Positions 40,985 through 50,649 are shown, counted from the first letter of the stretch. The stretch: DNA of 53,842 nucleotides from Rhodanobacteraceae bacterium (GCA_004299705.1 SCQS01000069.1:1-53842), one strand, 5' to 3'. The notes: generated by a model from the letters alone, not told the origin. A program made the numbers and translations.

Positions 40985-43900
40985 ATGCTTGGGCCTTTTG
41001 ATCGCCTGAAGGCACGGCGGATGCAACACCGCGGCAGCCAAACCACAGCGACATACACCCCTGCCAAGGCGGCCGGCGCGCCGTTGCCGGCGGAATGGGC
41101 GCGCCTGTTCGATGCTGCCGAGGGTGACGCGACGGCGGCATCCCGGCGTGCGCCTATGCTGGGCTTTTTGCTGGAACTGTTCCAGGACGAGCCCCCCATC
41201 GCTCGGGTCGAAGTGGCCCCGGTCTTGTTGGAGATGCTCGCAAAGGGGCGCCTCGGTCGCGCCGTGCCGCTGGATTCGAAGCAGATCCTCGGCGCCGGCT
41301 TGCCCGAAGCCGAAACCCGTCTCGCGGCCAGCGTGCTGGGCCTGCCGCAGATCCAGCGCAAGGGCCGCACCTACGCACACCTCGCGGGGCCGTTCGGCGA
41401 CGCGTTGCTGCGCGAAATCCTGACGGCAGCGCCCAGCTTGCTGGGTGGCGTGGCCGGCCTGCGGCTTGCGCTCGGCAAACCGCGCCCGCTGGAATGGGAC
41501 TGGCAACTCGAACGCGATGGCCGCCAGCGCTTGCTGCCGAAGCTTCCGGCACACCAGCGCCTGATTCGCGCCGGCGGCTTGTGGTACCTCGACCCCGAGC
41601 GCGCGGAACTTGGTCCACTGGACGCCGACGCCGCCGAAGTCGCGCTGGTCGAGGCGCCGCCGCTGTCGCCCGAACACGCGGAAGCCCTGGCCCTGTGCGT
41701 CGCCGCATCGCCCTGGGCCGCACGCATCCCCGCGCCGCAGGCGTTCGCTGCGGTGCAGCGTTCCGAACTTGCGCCCAAGCCGGTGATGATTTTCCAGGCG
41801 CTGACCCGCCACGCCCGGATCGGCGCCGGCACCCCGCCGCTGGCGTATGCACGGCTCGCCTTCGACTACGGCGGCGAACGCCTGCCGGGCCGCGGCGGCG
41901 AAGCCATCGTGCGACGCGTGCGCAACGGCAAGCTGGTCGAAATCGTGCGCAAGCGCGCCGAGGAACTGGCGACCATGGAACGCCTCGAATCCTTCGGCCT
42001 TGCGCCCGCGGTCGATTGCGAAGGCCTGCCGTGGGACATGGCCGACGCGCTGCCGGAAGACGCGTGGGTGTTTCCCGGCAAGGGTTACGCCGGCGCGCTG
42101 GAAGTGAACACGCCCGCACGTTGGTTGGGCCTGCGCGAGAAGCTGGAGAAGGAAGGCTTCATCGTGGAGTACGCCTCGACGTTCCCGTTCGAGGTACTGG
42201 AAGGGCCGCCGCGCTGGTACGGCGTCGCGCACGCCGACGACGGCAACGAAGCGTTCGAATTCGAGATGGGCAGCGAGGTGGAGGGCAAACGGGTCAACCT
42301 GCTGCCGACCGTCGCGCGCGCGCTGTCCGAACACACGCTGTCGCTGACCGCACCCGAAAACGAAACGAAAGACGCCGTCTGGTACGCGCCGGTGGACGAG
42401 CGCCGCCGCGTCGCGGTGCCCTTGGCGACACTGCGCAAGCTGCTGGCACCCTTGGCCGAGTACCTCGCGCACCCGCGCGACAAATTGCGCTTGCCGCGCG
42501 TGCAGGCGGGCCGGCTGGAGGAATTCGAAAATGCGTTGCCGAAGAACGGCAAGCTGGATGCGCCGAAGGATCTCACGGGCTTCACCACGCGCCTGCGCGA
42601 AGCGGCGGAACACGCGTCCGACGCGGTACCGGAAGGTTTGGCCGGCGAATTGCGTCCGTACCAGCGCGAAGGCCTGCGCTGGTTGAACGCGCTGGCCGAT
42701 GCGGGTTTGGGCGGCGTGCTGGCCGACGACATGGGCCTCGGCAAGACCGTGCAGTTGCTCGCACACATCCTGTCGCTGAAACAGAACTCCGCACTGACGC
42801 AACCCGCGCTGATCGTCGCGCCCACCAGCCTGATCCCGAACTGGCAGTCCGAGACGGAACGCTTCGCACCATCGTTGAAGGTGTTGACGCTGCACGGGCC
42901 GGAGCGCGTCAAGAGTTTCGACCGGCTCGCGGGCCACGACATCATCCTCACCAGCTATGCGCTGCTGCCGCGCGATCTTTCGGTGCTGCGCGAACAGCCG
43001 TTCGCGGTTGTAGTGCTGGACGAGGCGCAGCAGGTGAAAAATCCGCGCACGCAGGCGCGCCGTGCGTTGCTGTCGATCGCATCGAAGCGCCGCGTGTGCA
43101 TGACCGGAACCCCGCTGGAAAACCACTTGGGCGAACTGTGGTCACAGGTCGATCTGGCCGTACCGGGATTGCTCGGTGACGAAGGCTCGTTCCGCCGCCA
43201 CTACCGCATACCGATCGAACGCCAGGCCGACGCCGATTGCCAGGCTCGGCTCAACCACCGGATTGCGCCGTTCATCCTGCGCCGCACCAAGGCGCAAGTC
43301 GCGAAGGAGTTGCCCGAGAAGACCGAGATCGCGCGTCGCGTGGTGCTGTCCGGCAAGCAGCGTGAACTGTACGATGCGTTGCGCATCTCGCTGGGCGACG
43401 AAGTGCGCGAAGTGGTGCGCCAGCGCGGCCTCGAACACAGCGGCATCATCGTGCTGGATGCGCTGCTGAAGCTGCGCCAGACCTGCTGCGATCCGCGCCT
43501 GGTGAAACTCGAATCCGCACGCAGCGTGCGCGAATCGGCCAAGCTCGAATTGCTGATGGACATGCTGCCCGATCTTTTGAGCGAAGGTAGGCGCGTGCTG
43601 TTGTTCTCGCAGTTCACCGAGATGCTGGCGCTGATCGCGCGCGAGTTGAATCGTCGCCACCTGCAATACGTCACGCTGACCGGCGACACCCGCGATCGCG
43701 CCGAACCGGTGCGCAAGTTCCAGGACGGCGAGGTGCCGCTGTTCCTGTTGTCGCTGAAGGCCGGCGGCGTGGGCTTGAACCTCACCGCCGCCGACACCGT
43801 GATCCATTACGACCCGTGGTGGAATCCCGCGGCGGAAACCCAGGCCGCCGACCGCGCGCACCGCATCGGCCAGGACAAACCGGTGTTCGTGTACCGGCTG

Positions 43901-44047
43901 ATCTGCGCCGACACCGTCGAGGAACGCATCGAGGATCTGAAGGCGCGCAAGGCCGAACTCGCGCAAGCCGTGCTGGAAGGCGGCGGCACCCGCGACAAGC
44001 TGAAGTTCGACGAGGACGACCTGGACGCGTTGTTTGCGGCTGAGTGA
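40985..44047 (+). CDS. SNF2/SWI2-family DNA-dependent ATPase (DEAD/DEAH-box helicase)
   Basis: 1020 residues. The N-terminal roughly 550 residues are a long, poorly defined bacterial SNF2 accessory region. The ATPase core begins ELRPYQREGLRWLNALADAG, with Walker A ADDMGLGKT near 580, DEAQQVKNPRTQ near 678, TGTPLENHLGELWS, and the second RecA lobe with VLLFSQFTEML and ADRAHRIGQDKPV. Family members remodel protein-DNA complexes, and the closest bacterial relatives (RapA/HepA-like and others) have various roles. It could start at the ATG 36 bases later. It begins 24 bases after gpsA and may be co-transcribed. Confidence 0.9.
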   Translation: MLGPFDRLKARRMQHRGSQTTATYTPAKAAGAPLPAEWARLFDAAEGDATAASRRAPMLGFLLELFQDEPPIARVEVAPVLLEMLAKGRLGRAVPLDSKQILGAGLPEAETRLAASVLGLPQIQRKGRTYAHLAGPFGDALLREILTAAPSLLGGVAGLRLALGKPRPLEWDWQLERDGRQRLLPKLPAHQRLIRAGGLWYLDPERAELGPLDADAAEVALVEAPPLSPEHAEALALCVAASPWAARIPAPQAFAAVQRSELAPKPVMIFQALTRHARIGAGTPPLAYARLAFDYGGERLPGRGGEAIVRRVRNGKLVEIVRKRAEELATMERLESFGLAPAVDCEGLPWDMADALPEDAWVFPGKGYAGALEVNTPARWLGLREKLEKEGFIVEYASTFPFEVLEGPPRWYGVAHADDGNEAFEFEMGSEVEGKRVNLLPTVARALSEHTLSLTAPENETKDAVWYAPVDERRRVAVPLATLRKLLAPLAEYLAHPRDKLRLPRVQAGRLEEFENALPKNGKLDAPKDLTGFTTRLREAAEHASDAVPEGLAGELRPYQREGLRWLNALADAGLGGVLADDMGLGKTVQLLAHILSLKQNSALTQPALIVAPTSLIPNWQSETERFAPSLKVLTLHGPERVKSFDRLAGHDIILTSYALLPRDLSVLREQPFAVVVLDEAQQVKNPRTQARRALLSIASKRRVCMTGTPLENHLGELWSQVDLAVPGLLGDEGSFRRHYRIPIERQADADCQARLNHRIAPFILRRTKAQVAKELPEKTEIARRVVLSGKQRELYDALRISLGDEVREVVRQRGLEHSGIIVLDALLKLRQTCCDPRLVKLESARSVRESAKLELLMDMLPDLLSEGRRVLLFSQFTEMLALIARELNRRHLQYVTLTGDTRDRAEPVRKFQDGEVPLFLLSLKAGGVGLNLTAADTVIHYDPWWNPAAETQAADRAHRIGQDKPVFVYRLICADTVEERIEDLKARKAELAQAVLEGGGTRDKLKFDEDDLDALFAAE

Positions 44048-44065
44048 ACGCGTCCGTTCGCGTTG

Positions 44066-44120
44066 AGCCACTCGACAAGCTCAGGGCAGGCTACGCTTGC
44101 GTGGTGAGCGAAGTCGATAC
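44066..44120. repeat. Short dispersed repeat of the CTCGACAAGCTCAGG...GAGCGAAGTCGA type
   Basis: CCACTCGACAAGCTCAGG on one side and GTGAGCGAAGTCGATAC on the other. Elements of this type are scattered in many proteobacterial genomes, often near gene ends. Only one copy is visible in this window, so the call rests on recall. Confidence 0.4.
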
Positions 44121-44133
44121 GCGTTGGCCGGGA

Positions 44134-44358
44134 TCAAGGGTGAGGGCCGACGTGTTTGGCAACCTTGAGGAGCGCACGCAACGCATCATTGACGGATGCG
44201 CTGTCCGGGAAGGCAGCCGAGATTTCGGGGTCGAGCACAACGATATTCGAACTTGCGGTAGCTTTCTGCGCGTACTTGCCGCGTACAAGGCCACCCGGAA
44301 AATCCGAAGCTTTGTATTCGGTGCGAAGGGCGTCTCTTGTGTTTTTAGACTTGCTCAT
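44134..44358 (-). CDS. Putative BrnA-type antitoxin
   Basis: 74 residues: MSKSKNTRDALRTEYKASDF, GLVRGKYAQKATASSNIVVL, and a C-terminal helix-rich part (PDSASVNDALRALLKVAKH). The gene follows the BrnT-like toxin and overlaps its end by 14 bases, the usual toxin-antitoxin order for this family. The C-terminal segment looks like a ribbon-helix-helix, the DNA-binding fold expected to autoregulate the pair. The assignment rests mainly on the partner. Confidence 0.7.
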   Translation of the reverse strand: MSKSKNTRDALRTEYKASDFPGGLVRGKYAQKATASSNIVVLDPEISAAFPDSASVNDALRALLKVAKHVGPHP

Positions 44359-44617
44359 AGAGTTTCCGTTCGGAGGCGGTGCAACGACGGGCACTGATGA
44401 TGCGAGTCGAGTTGCCTTGATCGGCGTGTGATACCACAAGAAGACGGCCAGTCGACGAGTATCCGAACGTCAGCCAGCGCGCCTCACCAAAAGAATGGTC
44501 TGGGTCGGCACCCGTTGCCGACAGCGGATCGAGAAAGACGGTACACGCTTCCTCGAACGTGATGCCGTGTTTCGTTACGTTGCCGGTAGCCTTGGCGGGA
44601 TCCCAGACGAACTCCAT
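44345..44617 (-). CDS. BrnT-family toxin
   Basis: 90 residues: MEFVWDPAKATGNVTKHGIT, FEEACTVFLDPLSATGADPDHS, WLTFGYSSTGRLLVVSHAD, and RIISARRCTASERKLYEQ. This is the canonical BrnT layout, a RelE-fold ribonuclease that cuts RNA and slows translation when its antitoxin is lost. Base composition is lower than the neighbours (gpsA, SNF2), which suggests acquisition. The pair lies between the SNF2 helicase and the DUF971 gene. Confidence 0.88.
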   Translation of the reverse strand: MEFVWDPAKATGNVTKHGITFEEACTVFLDPLSATGADPDHSFGEARWLTFGYSSTGRLLVVSHADQGNSTRIISARRCTASERKLYEQV

Positions 44618-44659
44618 GTCAGACAGTATAAGCGGCGCTTGCCTTGAAGGATGCGGCGA

Positions 44660-45067
44660 CTACTTCGGTCGCGGCCCCCGCATCGGTACCGCATGACCGT
44701 ACAACGAGGCCGGATCGCGTGAAAGCTTGTTGGTGTCCAGCGCGTCGAGGTACGACTGCCAGTTCTTCTGCTGGTTGACGCCGAGGTCGTGCAGGGTTTC
44801 CCAGGAATAGATGCCGGTGGCGTGGCCGTCGGTAAAGCGCAACGTCACCGCATAATTGCCGACCGGCTCCAGTTCCATGATGCCGACTTCGCGCTTGCCC
44901 GCGACCAGCACCTGCTGGCCCGGGCCGTGGCCCTGCACCTCGGCGGACGGTGAATACACGCGAAGGTATTCGGCGGGCAGGACGAAATGCTCGCCGGAGT
45001 CGAACGCGACTTCCAGCGTGCGTGATTTCTTGTGCAGGGTGATGTCGGTGGGTTTGGGCGTGGTCAT
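44660..45067 (-). CDS. DUF971 (gamma-butyrobetaine hydroxylase N-terminal-like) protein
   Basis: 135 residues. KPTDITLHKKSRTLEVAFDSG and EHFVLPAEYLRVYSPSAEVQGHG at the N terminus, VLVAGKREVGIMELEPVGNYAVTLRFTDGHATGIYSWETLHDLG in the middle. These are the marks of the DUF971/GBBH-like N-terminal domain, often a stand-alone gene near hslUV in gammaproteobacteria. No metal-binding cysteines are evident. Function unknown. Confidence 0.88.
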   Translation of the reverse strand: MTTPKPTDITLHKKSRTLEVAFDSGEHFVLPAEYLRVYSPSAEVQGHGPGQQVLVAGKREVGIMELEPVGNYAVTLRFTDGHATGIYSWETLHDLGVNQQKNWQSYLDALDTNKLSRDPASLYGHAVPMRGPRPK

Positions 45068-45125
45068 GCCAGCGATTTTATCGGCACGTCACGGGAAAAT
45101 GCCTGATGCGCGTCAGCAAGGCGGG

Positions 45126-45232
45126 ACGCATCCCCGCGCGCGCCTGCAGCGCGCGATCCCCTTCCTGCGGAAGGGGGTGAAAGCGATCGCTTCCCCCTTC
45201 GGTACGAAGGGGGATCGAGGGGGATGGCTTTT
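45126..45232. repeat. Composite CCCCTTC/GAAGGGGG repeat
   Basis: GGACGCATCCCCGCGCGCGCC with a GCGCGC palindrome, CCCCTTCC-TGCGGAAGGGGGTGA, then TTCCCCCTTCGGTACGAAGG and GATCGAGGGGGATGGCTTT. It fills the gap before the hypothetical gene at 45255. Partial GAGTCCC/GGCTCCC heptamers follow at 45235-45255. Confidence 0.75.
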
Positions 45233-45254
45233 TGCGAGTCCCGGCTCCCGGCTC

Positions 45255-45869
45255 TCAATGCACGCTGCCGAGCCCCGACCCCGCGAAATCGATCCGCGGC
45301 GGCTGGCCGGCGACGTCCAGCAGTACCTGCGCGTAGGGTTCGTCGAAGCTGATCGTCGAGATTTCATCCCAGCCGAAGAACGATGGCTCGCGCAGCCATT
45401 CCGCGTCGGGGGTGATCTCCTGCAGGGTGAAACCATCGTCCTCGATGCCGAGCGGGCGGCCGATGTAGCACACCTCGTGCTCGTCTTCGGTATCGACGTG
45501 CACGCACATCACCGCCGCGTACTCGGCGGCGGCGCGCACGACCTGCGTGATGTCGTCCAGCGGGAAGTTGCGCGGCAGGCGCGGGTGGATGTTGCGAATC
45601 GCCAGTGCCTTCTCGATGAAGACGTGGTGGCTGTCGGGCGCCTCGACCTCGGTGATGTCGGCCAGTCGCATCGCATAGAGGCCGTCGAAGCCGATCTGGT
45701 CGCCGAGCACCCACAGCAACAGCCATTCCTTGCCGAGGCCGGCGAGATAACCGCAGAAGCTGCCATCCTCGATGTTGCCGCGCCACACCCGCACCAGTTC
45801 ACCGCGTTGCATGGCGCCGCGCAGCTTCGGGCGTGGACTCATCGACTGGAATTTCAGGACCTTGCCCAT
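45255..45869 (-). CDS. Hypothetical protein next to hslU
   Basis: 204 residues, cytosolic and acidic. LVRVWRGNIEDGSFCGYLAG, LLLWVLGDQIGFDGLYAMRLADI, HHVFIEKALAIRNIHPRL and VRAAAEYAAVMCVHVDTED are alpha/beta segments, with a GRPLGIEDDGFTLQEITPD region. I do not recognise a named family. It reads like an orthologous gene kept in this neighbourhood, since composition matches. It begins 46 bases after the hslU stop, so it may be in the same transcript. Confidence 0.7.
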   Translation of the reverse strand: MGKVLKFQSMSPRPKLRGAMQRGELVRVWRGNIEDGSFCGYLAGLGKEWLLLWVLGDQIGFDGLYAMRLADITEVEAPDSHHVFIEKALAIRNIHPRLPRNFPLDDITQVVRAAAEYAAVMCVHVDTEDEHEVCYIGRPLGIEDDGFTLQEITPDAEWLREPSFFGWDEISTISFDEPYAQVLLDVAGQPPRIDFAGSGLGSVH

Positions 45870-45915
45870 GGCGTCATTCTAGCGGGGGCGGGCAGGGGCT
45901 GCCCGACTCCCGTTC

Positions 45916-47259
45916 TCACAGGATGTAGCGCGACAAATCCTCGTTGGATGCCAGATCTTTGAGGTTTTTATCCACGTAATCGGCGTCAATGACGTATTTT
46001 TCACCGCTTTTGTCGGCAGCCTCGAACGAGATCGATTCCAGCAGACGCTCCATCACGGTCTGCAGGCGGCGGGCACCGATGTTCTCGGTGCTCTCGTTGA
46101 CCTTGAAGGCGACTTCGGCCAGCTTGGCGATGCCCTCGTCGGTGAACTCCAGCTTCACGCCTTCGGTGTTCAGCATTGCGGCGTATTGCTTGGTCAGCGC
46201 GTTGTGCGGCTCGGAAAGAATCCGCTCGAAGTCCTTTACCGACAGTGCCGACAGTTCGACCCGGATCGGCAGGCGACCTTGCAACTCGGGGATCAGGTCG
46301 GACGGCTTGGCCATCGAGAACGCGCCCGAGGCGATGAACAGCACGTGGTCGGTCTTGACCGGTCCGTATTTGGTGGACACGGTCGAGCCCTCGACCAGCG
46401 GCAACAGGTCGCGCTGCACGCCTTCGCGCGACACGCCCGCGCCGCCCCAGTCGCTGCGCTGCGCGACCTTGTCGATTTCGTCGATGAACACGATGCCGTT
46501 CTGCTCGCAGTTTTCGATCGCCTGCGCACGCAACTCGTCGTCGTTCAGGAGCTTGCCGGCTTCCTCGTCGATCAGCATCGGCCGCGCGGCCTTGATCTGG
46601 AGTTTGCGTTTCTGGGTCTTGCCGCCGCCCATGCTCTGGAACATCGAACTCAGTTGCTGCGACATTTCCTCCATGCCGGGCGGCGCCATGATCTGGACCC
46701 CCACGTTGGTGGAAAACTCGAGCTCGATCTCGCGCTCGTCCAGCGCGCCTTCGTGCAGTTGCTTGCGCAGCTTGCCGCGCGTGGACGAGTCGGCGTCGAT
46801 CTGTTGCGCATCGCCTTGGCTGTCCCAGCCGCCGCTCTGCTCGCGGCGCGGCAGCAACGCATCGAGGATGCGCTCGTCGGCGTGTTCCTCGGCCTGCGAT
46901 TTGACGCGTTCCTTGGCCTGGTCGCGTGTCAATTTGTAGGCGACGTCGGCGAGATCACGCACGATGGAATCGACATCTTTCCCGACGTAACCGACCTCGG
47001 TGAACTTGGTGGCTTCCACCTTCACGAAAGGCGCCTTCGCAAGCGTCGCGAGGCGACGCGCGATCTCGGTCTTGCCGACACCGGTCGGGCCGATCATCAG
47101 GATGTTCTTGGGCGTCACTTCGTTGCGGAACGACGGATCGAGCTGCATCCGCCGCCAGCGGTCGCGCAGTGCGATGGCCACCGCGCGCTTGGCGTTGTGC
47201 TGGCCGATGATGAAGCGGTCGAGTTCGTTGACGATTTCGCGGGGGGTGAGTTCGGACAT
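45916..47259 (-). CDS. hslU: ATP-dependent protease ATPase subunit HslU
   Basis: It unfolds substrates for the HslV peptidase. 447 residues: [20 protein letters not shown], Walker [10 protein letters not shown], Walker [10 protein letters not shown], and an intermediate domain around 115-240 with [20 protein letters not shown]. The C terminus [16 protein letters not shown], ending in the docking residues, is intact. It follows hslV, with a REP hairpin pair in the gap. Confidence 0.97.
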   Translation of the reverse strand: MSELTPREIVNELDRFIIGQHNAKRAVAIALRDRWRRMQLDPSFRNEVTPKNILMIGPTGVGKTEIARRLATLAKAPFVKVEATKFTEVGYVGKDVDSIVRDLADVAYKLTRDQAKERVKSQAEEHADERILDALLPRREQSGGWDSQGDAQQIDADSSTRGKLRKQLHEGALDEREIELEFSTNVGVQIMAPPGMEEMSQQLSSMFQSMGGGKTQKRKLQIKAARPMLIDEEAGKLLNDDELRAQAIENCEQNGIVFIDEIDKVAQRSDWGGAGVSREGVQRDLLPLVEGSTVSTKYGPVKTDHVLFIASGAFSMAKPSDLIPELQGRLPIRVELSALSVKDFERILSEPHNALTKQYAAMLNTEGVKLEFTDEGIAKLAEVAFKVNESTENIGARRLQTVMERLLESISFEAADKSGEKYVIDADYVDKNLKDLASNEDLSRYIL

Positions 47260-47274
47260 TGGATACCTTGCCGG

Positions 47275-47331
47275 GTAGGAGCGCGCCTGCGCGCGATCGG
47301 AGGTGCGGGTCGCCTGCAGGCAGGCTCCTAC
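47275..47331. repeat. GTAGGAGC-type REP pair between hslV and hslU
   Basis: GTAGGAGCGCGCCTGCGCGCGA and an inverted partner with CGCCTGCAGGCAGGCTCCTAC. CTAC at its right end (47328-47331) provides the hslV stop codon TAG on the minus strand. It could form strong hairpins in the hslV-hslU mRNA. Related to the pair at 23469-23546. Confidence 0.85.
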
Positions 47332-47864
47332 AACTCTTCGATGGTGACGTTGTGGTTGGTGTAAATGCAGATGTCGCCGGCGATGCCCAGCGCCTTTTCG
47401 ACGATGGCGCGCGCATCCATGTCGGTGTTTTCCATCAGTGCCCGCGCGGCGGATTGTGCGTACGGGCCGCCCGAGCCAATCGCGATCAGGCCGTGTTCGG
47501 GTTCAAGTACGTCGCCGTTGCCGGAAATCAGCAGGGATGCTTCCTTGTCGGCAACGGCGAGCATCGCTTCCAGCCGGCCGAGGCGGCGGTCGGTGCGCCA
47601 TTCCTTGGCCATTTCCACCGCGGCACGGGTCAGCTGGCCGTTGTGCTTGGCCAGCTTGTCCTCGAACAGCTCGAACAGGGTGAAGGCGTCGGCGGTCGCG
47701 CCCGCGAATCCCGCCAGTACGTCGGCGTTTTTCCCGAGCCGGCGGATCTTGCGTGCGTTGGCCTTGACCACGGTATTGCCCAGCGTGACCTGGCCATCGC
47801 CGCCGAGGACGACCTTGCCGCCCTTGCGCACGGACAGGATGGTGGTGGCGTGGAAGGATTCCAT
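47328..47864 (-). CDS. hslV: ATP-dependent protease peptidase subunit HslV
   Basis: 178 residues: [42 protein letters not shown], and [17 protein letters not shown]. Thr7 in HATTILS is the expected N-terminal nucleophile after processing. GAGG lies 8 nt before the ATG. The 200 bases upstream, to xerC, contain no gene; they are rich in G-tracts. Confidence 0.95.
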   Translation of the reverse strand: MESFHATTILSVRKGGKVVLGGDGQVTLGNTVVKANARKIRRLGKNADVLAGFAGATADAFTLFELFEDKLAKHNGQLTRAAVEMAKEWRTDRRLGRLEAMLAVADKEASLLISGNGDVLEPEHGLIAIGSGGPYAQSAARALMENTDMDARAIVEKALGIAGDICIYTNHNVTIEEL

Positions 47865-48064
47865 GGCGGCCTCGTATGGGGAACTCTGCCCACTAGGTGG
47901 GGCCGGCGAGGCGGATCGCAACCCGGGCGGGGGGATGGGGGACGGGTGGTGGGGGTGCGTGCATGCGGCGTTCCGGCAAGATTGCACCACTTGCCATGCG
48001 TATTCCGCCGCTGCGGATTTGCACAGTGGTCTTTCTTTGCGCCCCCACGACCCGTCCCCCGCCC

Positions 48065-48958
48065 CTAGCTTTTTCGCTTTGCCCGCGGATGCGCGGCGTC
48101 GTAAACCTTGGCGAGGTGCTGGAAGTCCAGATGGGTGTAGATCTGGGTGGTGCCGATGTCGGCGTGGCCCAAGAGTTCCTGCACCGCGCGCAGGTTGCCC
48201 GAGGATTCCAGCAGGTGCGAGGCGCAGGAATGCCTGAGCAGGTGCGGATAAACGCGTTTCCACACGCCCTGCGCGCGCGCGCGGCGCTTGATCGCGGCGC
48301 GTACCGCGCCGGGCGTCAAGGCGTGATTGCCGCGCCCGTGCAGGATCGGTTCGTCAGCGTCGGCAGGCTGCGCTTCGCGCAGGGCCGCCAGCGCCTGCAG
48401 CGCCATCCGTCCCACCGGCACGATCCGGGTCTTGTTGCCCTTGCCGGTGACGCGCAACAAACCCTGCTCGACGTCGAGGTCGCGCCAGCGCGCGCCGCAT
48501 AACTCGGACACGCGCAGCCCACTGGAATACAAAAGTTCCAGCAGTGCGCGATCACGCAGCGCCAGCGGGTCGCCCGCGGTCACCTCCACCAGCGTCGCGG
48601 CCTCGTCCACGTCCAGCACTTCAGGCAACTTGCGGCGTACCTTGGGCGAGCGCACGCCGGCGGCGGGGTTGTTCTGGAGCTTGCCTTCGCGCGCCAAGAA
48701 ACGGAAGAAGCTGCGGAACGCCGACAGCATCGCGCGCAGCGAGGGTGGCTCGAGTCCGCGCCGGTGTTCGTTGGCGACCAGCGTCTGCAATTGCTCGCCG
48801 CGCAACTCGTTCCAGTCGCTTAGCGACAGTCCCTCGGCAAAACGCGCCAACGCTTCCAGCGCATGCGTGTAATTGCGCAGCGTGCCCAGCGAATAATGCC
48901 GTTCGACCTTCAGGTATTCGAGGAATCTTGCAGTGTCGCCGGCAAGCGCCGTGTTCAT
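48065..48958 (-). CDS. xerC: Site-specific tyrosine recombinase XerC
   Basis: With XerD it resolves chromosome dimers at dif. 297 residues. The N-terminal SAM-like domain has [23 protein letters not shown]. The catalytic residues are Arg in [11 protein letters not shown], Lys in [10 protein letters not shown], His and Arg in [12 protein letters not shown], His in [10 protein letters not shown], and the nucleophile Tyr in IYTHLDF. Its ATG overlaps the DUF484 stop (ATGA), in the conserved dapF-DUF484-xerC order. Confidence 0.95.
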   Translation of the reverse strand: MNTALAGDTARFLEYLKVERHYSLGTLRNYTHALEALARFAEGLSLSDWNELRGEQLQTLVANEHRRGLEPPSLRAMLSAFRSFFRFLAREGKLQNNPAAGVRSPKVRRKLPEVLDVDEAATLVEVTAGDPLALRDRALLELLYSSGLRVSELCGARWRDLDVEQGLLRVTGKGNKTRIVPVGRMALQALAALREAQPADADEPILHGRGNHALTPGAVRAAIKRRARAQGVWKRVYPHLLRHSCASHLLESSGNLRAVQELLGHADIGTTQIYTHLDFQHLAKVYDAAHPRAKRKS

Positions 48959-49644
48959 TTCGGCTCGACGGGAAAACGTGCGATTGCGGCGTCCAGCGCC
49001 TGTGCGATCAGTTTCAGGAATAGTGTGCCGATGCCGGGATGGAAACGGTTGGGATCGTGGCTGCCGATCGCGAGCATGCCGGTGCCGCCGATCTTCAGCA
49101 GCGCCGCCGACTGCACCTTGCCGGCGTCGCTGCCGAACAGGCGGTCGAGTTTTTCCTGCGCCAGCCGCCCGCAAGCGGGTTCGCCGCGGGCGAGGAATTC
49201 GGCGAACGCGGGCAGCGCCTGCTTGCCTTGCGGCGCGCAGACCAACCAATCGGTGCGCGGCAGCTCGGCGCCATCGCGGAACAGCACCACCCGCACCAGG
49301 TCGGTGTGGAAATCCTCGTGCAGGGCGGCGACGAAGCTTTTCAGGATGTCCGCCAGGTTGTCATCGCGCAGCAGCCCCACGGTCAGTGTGTGCACGCGCA
49401 CCATCAGTTGCTCGTTGTCGCCCGCGACCGCGACCAGCTCCGCCAACCGCTCGTTGAGTTCGCGATTACGCGCGCGCAGCGCTTCCAGTTGGTAGGCCGC
49501 CAGCGAGGCCGCGGGGCCTTGCTCGCGCGGCATCACCAATTCGGCGGCCACGTCCGGGAAGTTTCCCAGGAAGCACGGGTGCTGGCGCAGGTATTCGGCG
49601 ACGTCCATCGCCTCGAGACTTTGTTTCAGGGTCAGGTCGGCCAT
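48955..49644 (-). CDS. DUF484 protein
   Basis: 229 residues. AEYLRQHPCFLGNFPDVAAELVMP and LEALRARNRELNERLAELV (coiled coil) at the N terminus, then a GAF-like domain with LRDDNLADILKSF, DWLVCAPQG and GTGMLAIGSHDPNRFHPGIGTLFL. This is the usual xerC-upstream DUF484 gene of gammaproteobacteria. No function is settled; the GAF-like part suggests a ligand-binding role. Confidence 0.93.
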   Translation of the reverse strand: MADLTLKQSLEAMDVAEYLRQHPCFLGNFPDVAAELVMPREQGPAASLAAYQLEALRARNRELNERLAELVAVAGDNEQLMVRVHTLTVGLLRDDNLADILKSFVAALHEDFHTDLVRVVLFRDGAELPRTDWLVCAPQGKQALPAFAEFLARGEPACGRLAQEKLDRLFGSDAGKVQSAALLKIGGTGMLAIGSHDPNRFHPGIGTLFLKLIAQALDAAIARFPVEPK

Positions 49645-49705
49645 GCGTGTTCAACTTTTGGGGTTGCCGCGAAGTTTGGAAGTGCGCGGACGCGAACGCA
49701 AATGC

Positions 49706-49797
49706 CAGCAAAACTTTGACACGGATCAAGTCGGATCAGCACGGATTTGCGCACTGTTTTATCCGTGGCATCTGCTTTTATCCGTGTCAAATGCTCT
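49706..49797. repeat. Third copy of the TTTGACACGGAT dispersed repeat
   Basis: TTTGACACGGATCAAGTCGG, CAGCACGGATTTGC, TTTATCCGTG and TTATCCGTGTCAAATGC. It lies between dapF and DUF484, in the middle of an otherwise tight operon, and ends at the dapF stop codon. It is the more diverged relative of 30941-31080 and 31734-31870. Confidence 0.75.
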
Positions 49798-50649
49798 TCA
49801 CGGCCGCTTGGGTCCGGATCCAAGCCATTCACCTTCGAAACTGAATGCCGCAGGGCCGGTCATCCACAACGCATGCCCTGGGCCGTGCCATGCGATCGAG
49901 AGCACTCCGCCCGGCAGCTCCACGCGCACGTCGTCGCCGACGCGGCCAAGCCGGTGCAGTGCCGCAACCGCCGCGCAGGCGCCGCTGCCGCAGGCCAGCG
50001 TCCAGCCGGCGCCGCGTTCGTGCACGCGCAGGCGGATGACGCGATCGTCCAGTACTTGCGCGAAGCCGGCATTGGCGCCGCGCGGAAAACGCGGGTGCAT
50101 GGTGATGCGTGGCCCGAGGCGGTCGACGCGCGTGTCGGCGACATCATCCACTTCCAGCACCGCGTGCGGGTTGCCCATCGACACGGCAGCGACGTCCACG
50201 CGTTCGCCATCGACGTCGAGCGGGTAGGTGTCGGCGGGCGCGGGTGCCTCGAACGGAATCCGCAAGGGCTCGAATTCGGGTTCGCCCATTTCCACCGCGA
50301 CCGTGGTGGCGTCGAGCAGGTGCATGTCGATGATGCCCGCCGGGCTTTCCAGTTTGGCTTCGTCGCCGATCGCCAAGGCTCCGGCGCGATGCAGCCACGC
50401 GCCGATGCAGCGCGCGCCGTTGCCGCATTGCTCCGCGAAGGAGCCGTCGGCGTTGCGGATCGAGTACGCCGCGAGGTGCGCAGCGTTCCGCGCGGGTTCG
50501 ATCACCAGCAACTGGTCGAAGCCGATGCCGGTATGCCGGTCGGCCATCGCGCGGATGCGTGCGACGTCGAACGGCAGTGTCGAGCCGCGCATGTCCAGCA
50601 CGACGAAATCGTTGCCGAGGCCGTGCATCTTGGTGAAGCGTGTTGCCAT
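49798..50649 (-). CDS. dapF: Diaminopimelate epimerase
   Basis: It converts LL- to meso-diaminopimelate for lysine and peptidoglycan. 283 residues: MATRFTKMHGLGNDFVVLD, GIGFDQLLVIEP, AEQCGNGARC (first active-site Cys) and LACGSGACAA (second). The start follows lptM by 16 bases. It ends at a dispersed repeat. Confidence 0.96.
   Translation of the reverse strand: MATRFTKMHGLGNDFVVLDMRGSTLPFDVARIRAMADRHTGIGFDQLLVIEPARNAAHLAAYSIRNADGSFAEQCGNGARCIGAWLHRAGALAIGDEAKLESPAGIIDMHLLDATTVAVEMGEPEFEPLRIPFEAPAPADTYPLDVDGERVDVAAVSMGNPHAVLEVDDVADTRVDRLGPRITMHPRFPRGANAGFAQVLDDRVIRLRVHERGAGWTLACGSGACAAVAALHRLGRVGDDVRVELPGGVLSIAWHGPGHALWMTGPAAFSFEGEWLGSGPKRP

Noticed and set aside
39896-43126. Frame of over 1000 codons opposite gpsA and the SNF2 gene
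   Set aside because: Spans two real genes on the other strand; composition and lack of motifs mark it as a shadow.
47865-48064. Possible small gene between xerC and hslV
   Set aside because: Only short frames with G-tract composition; no ribosome-binding site or homology-like sequence.
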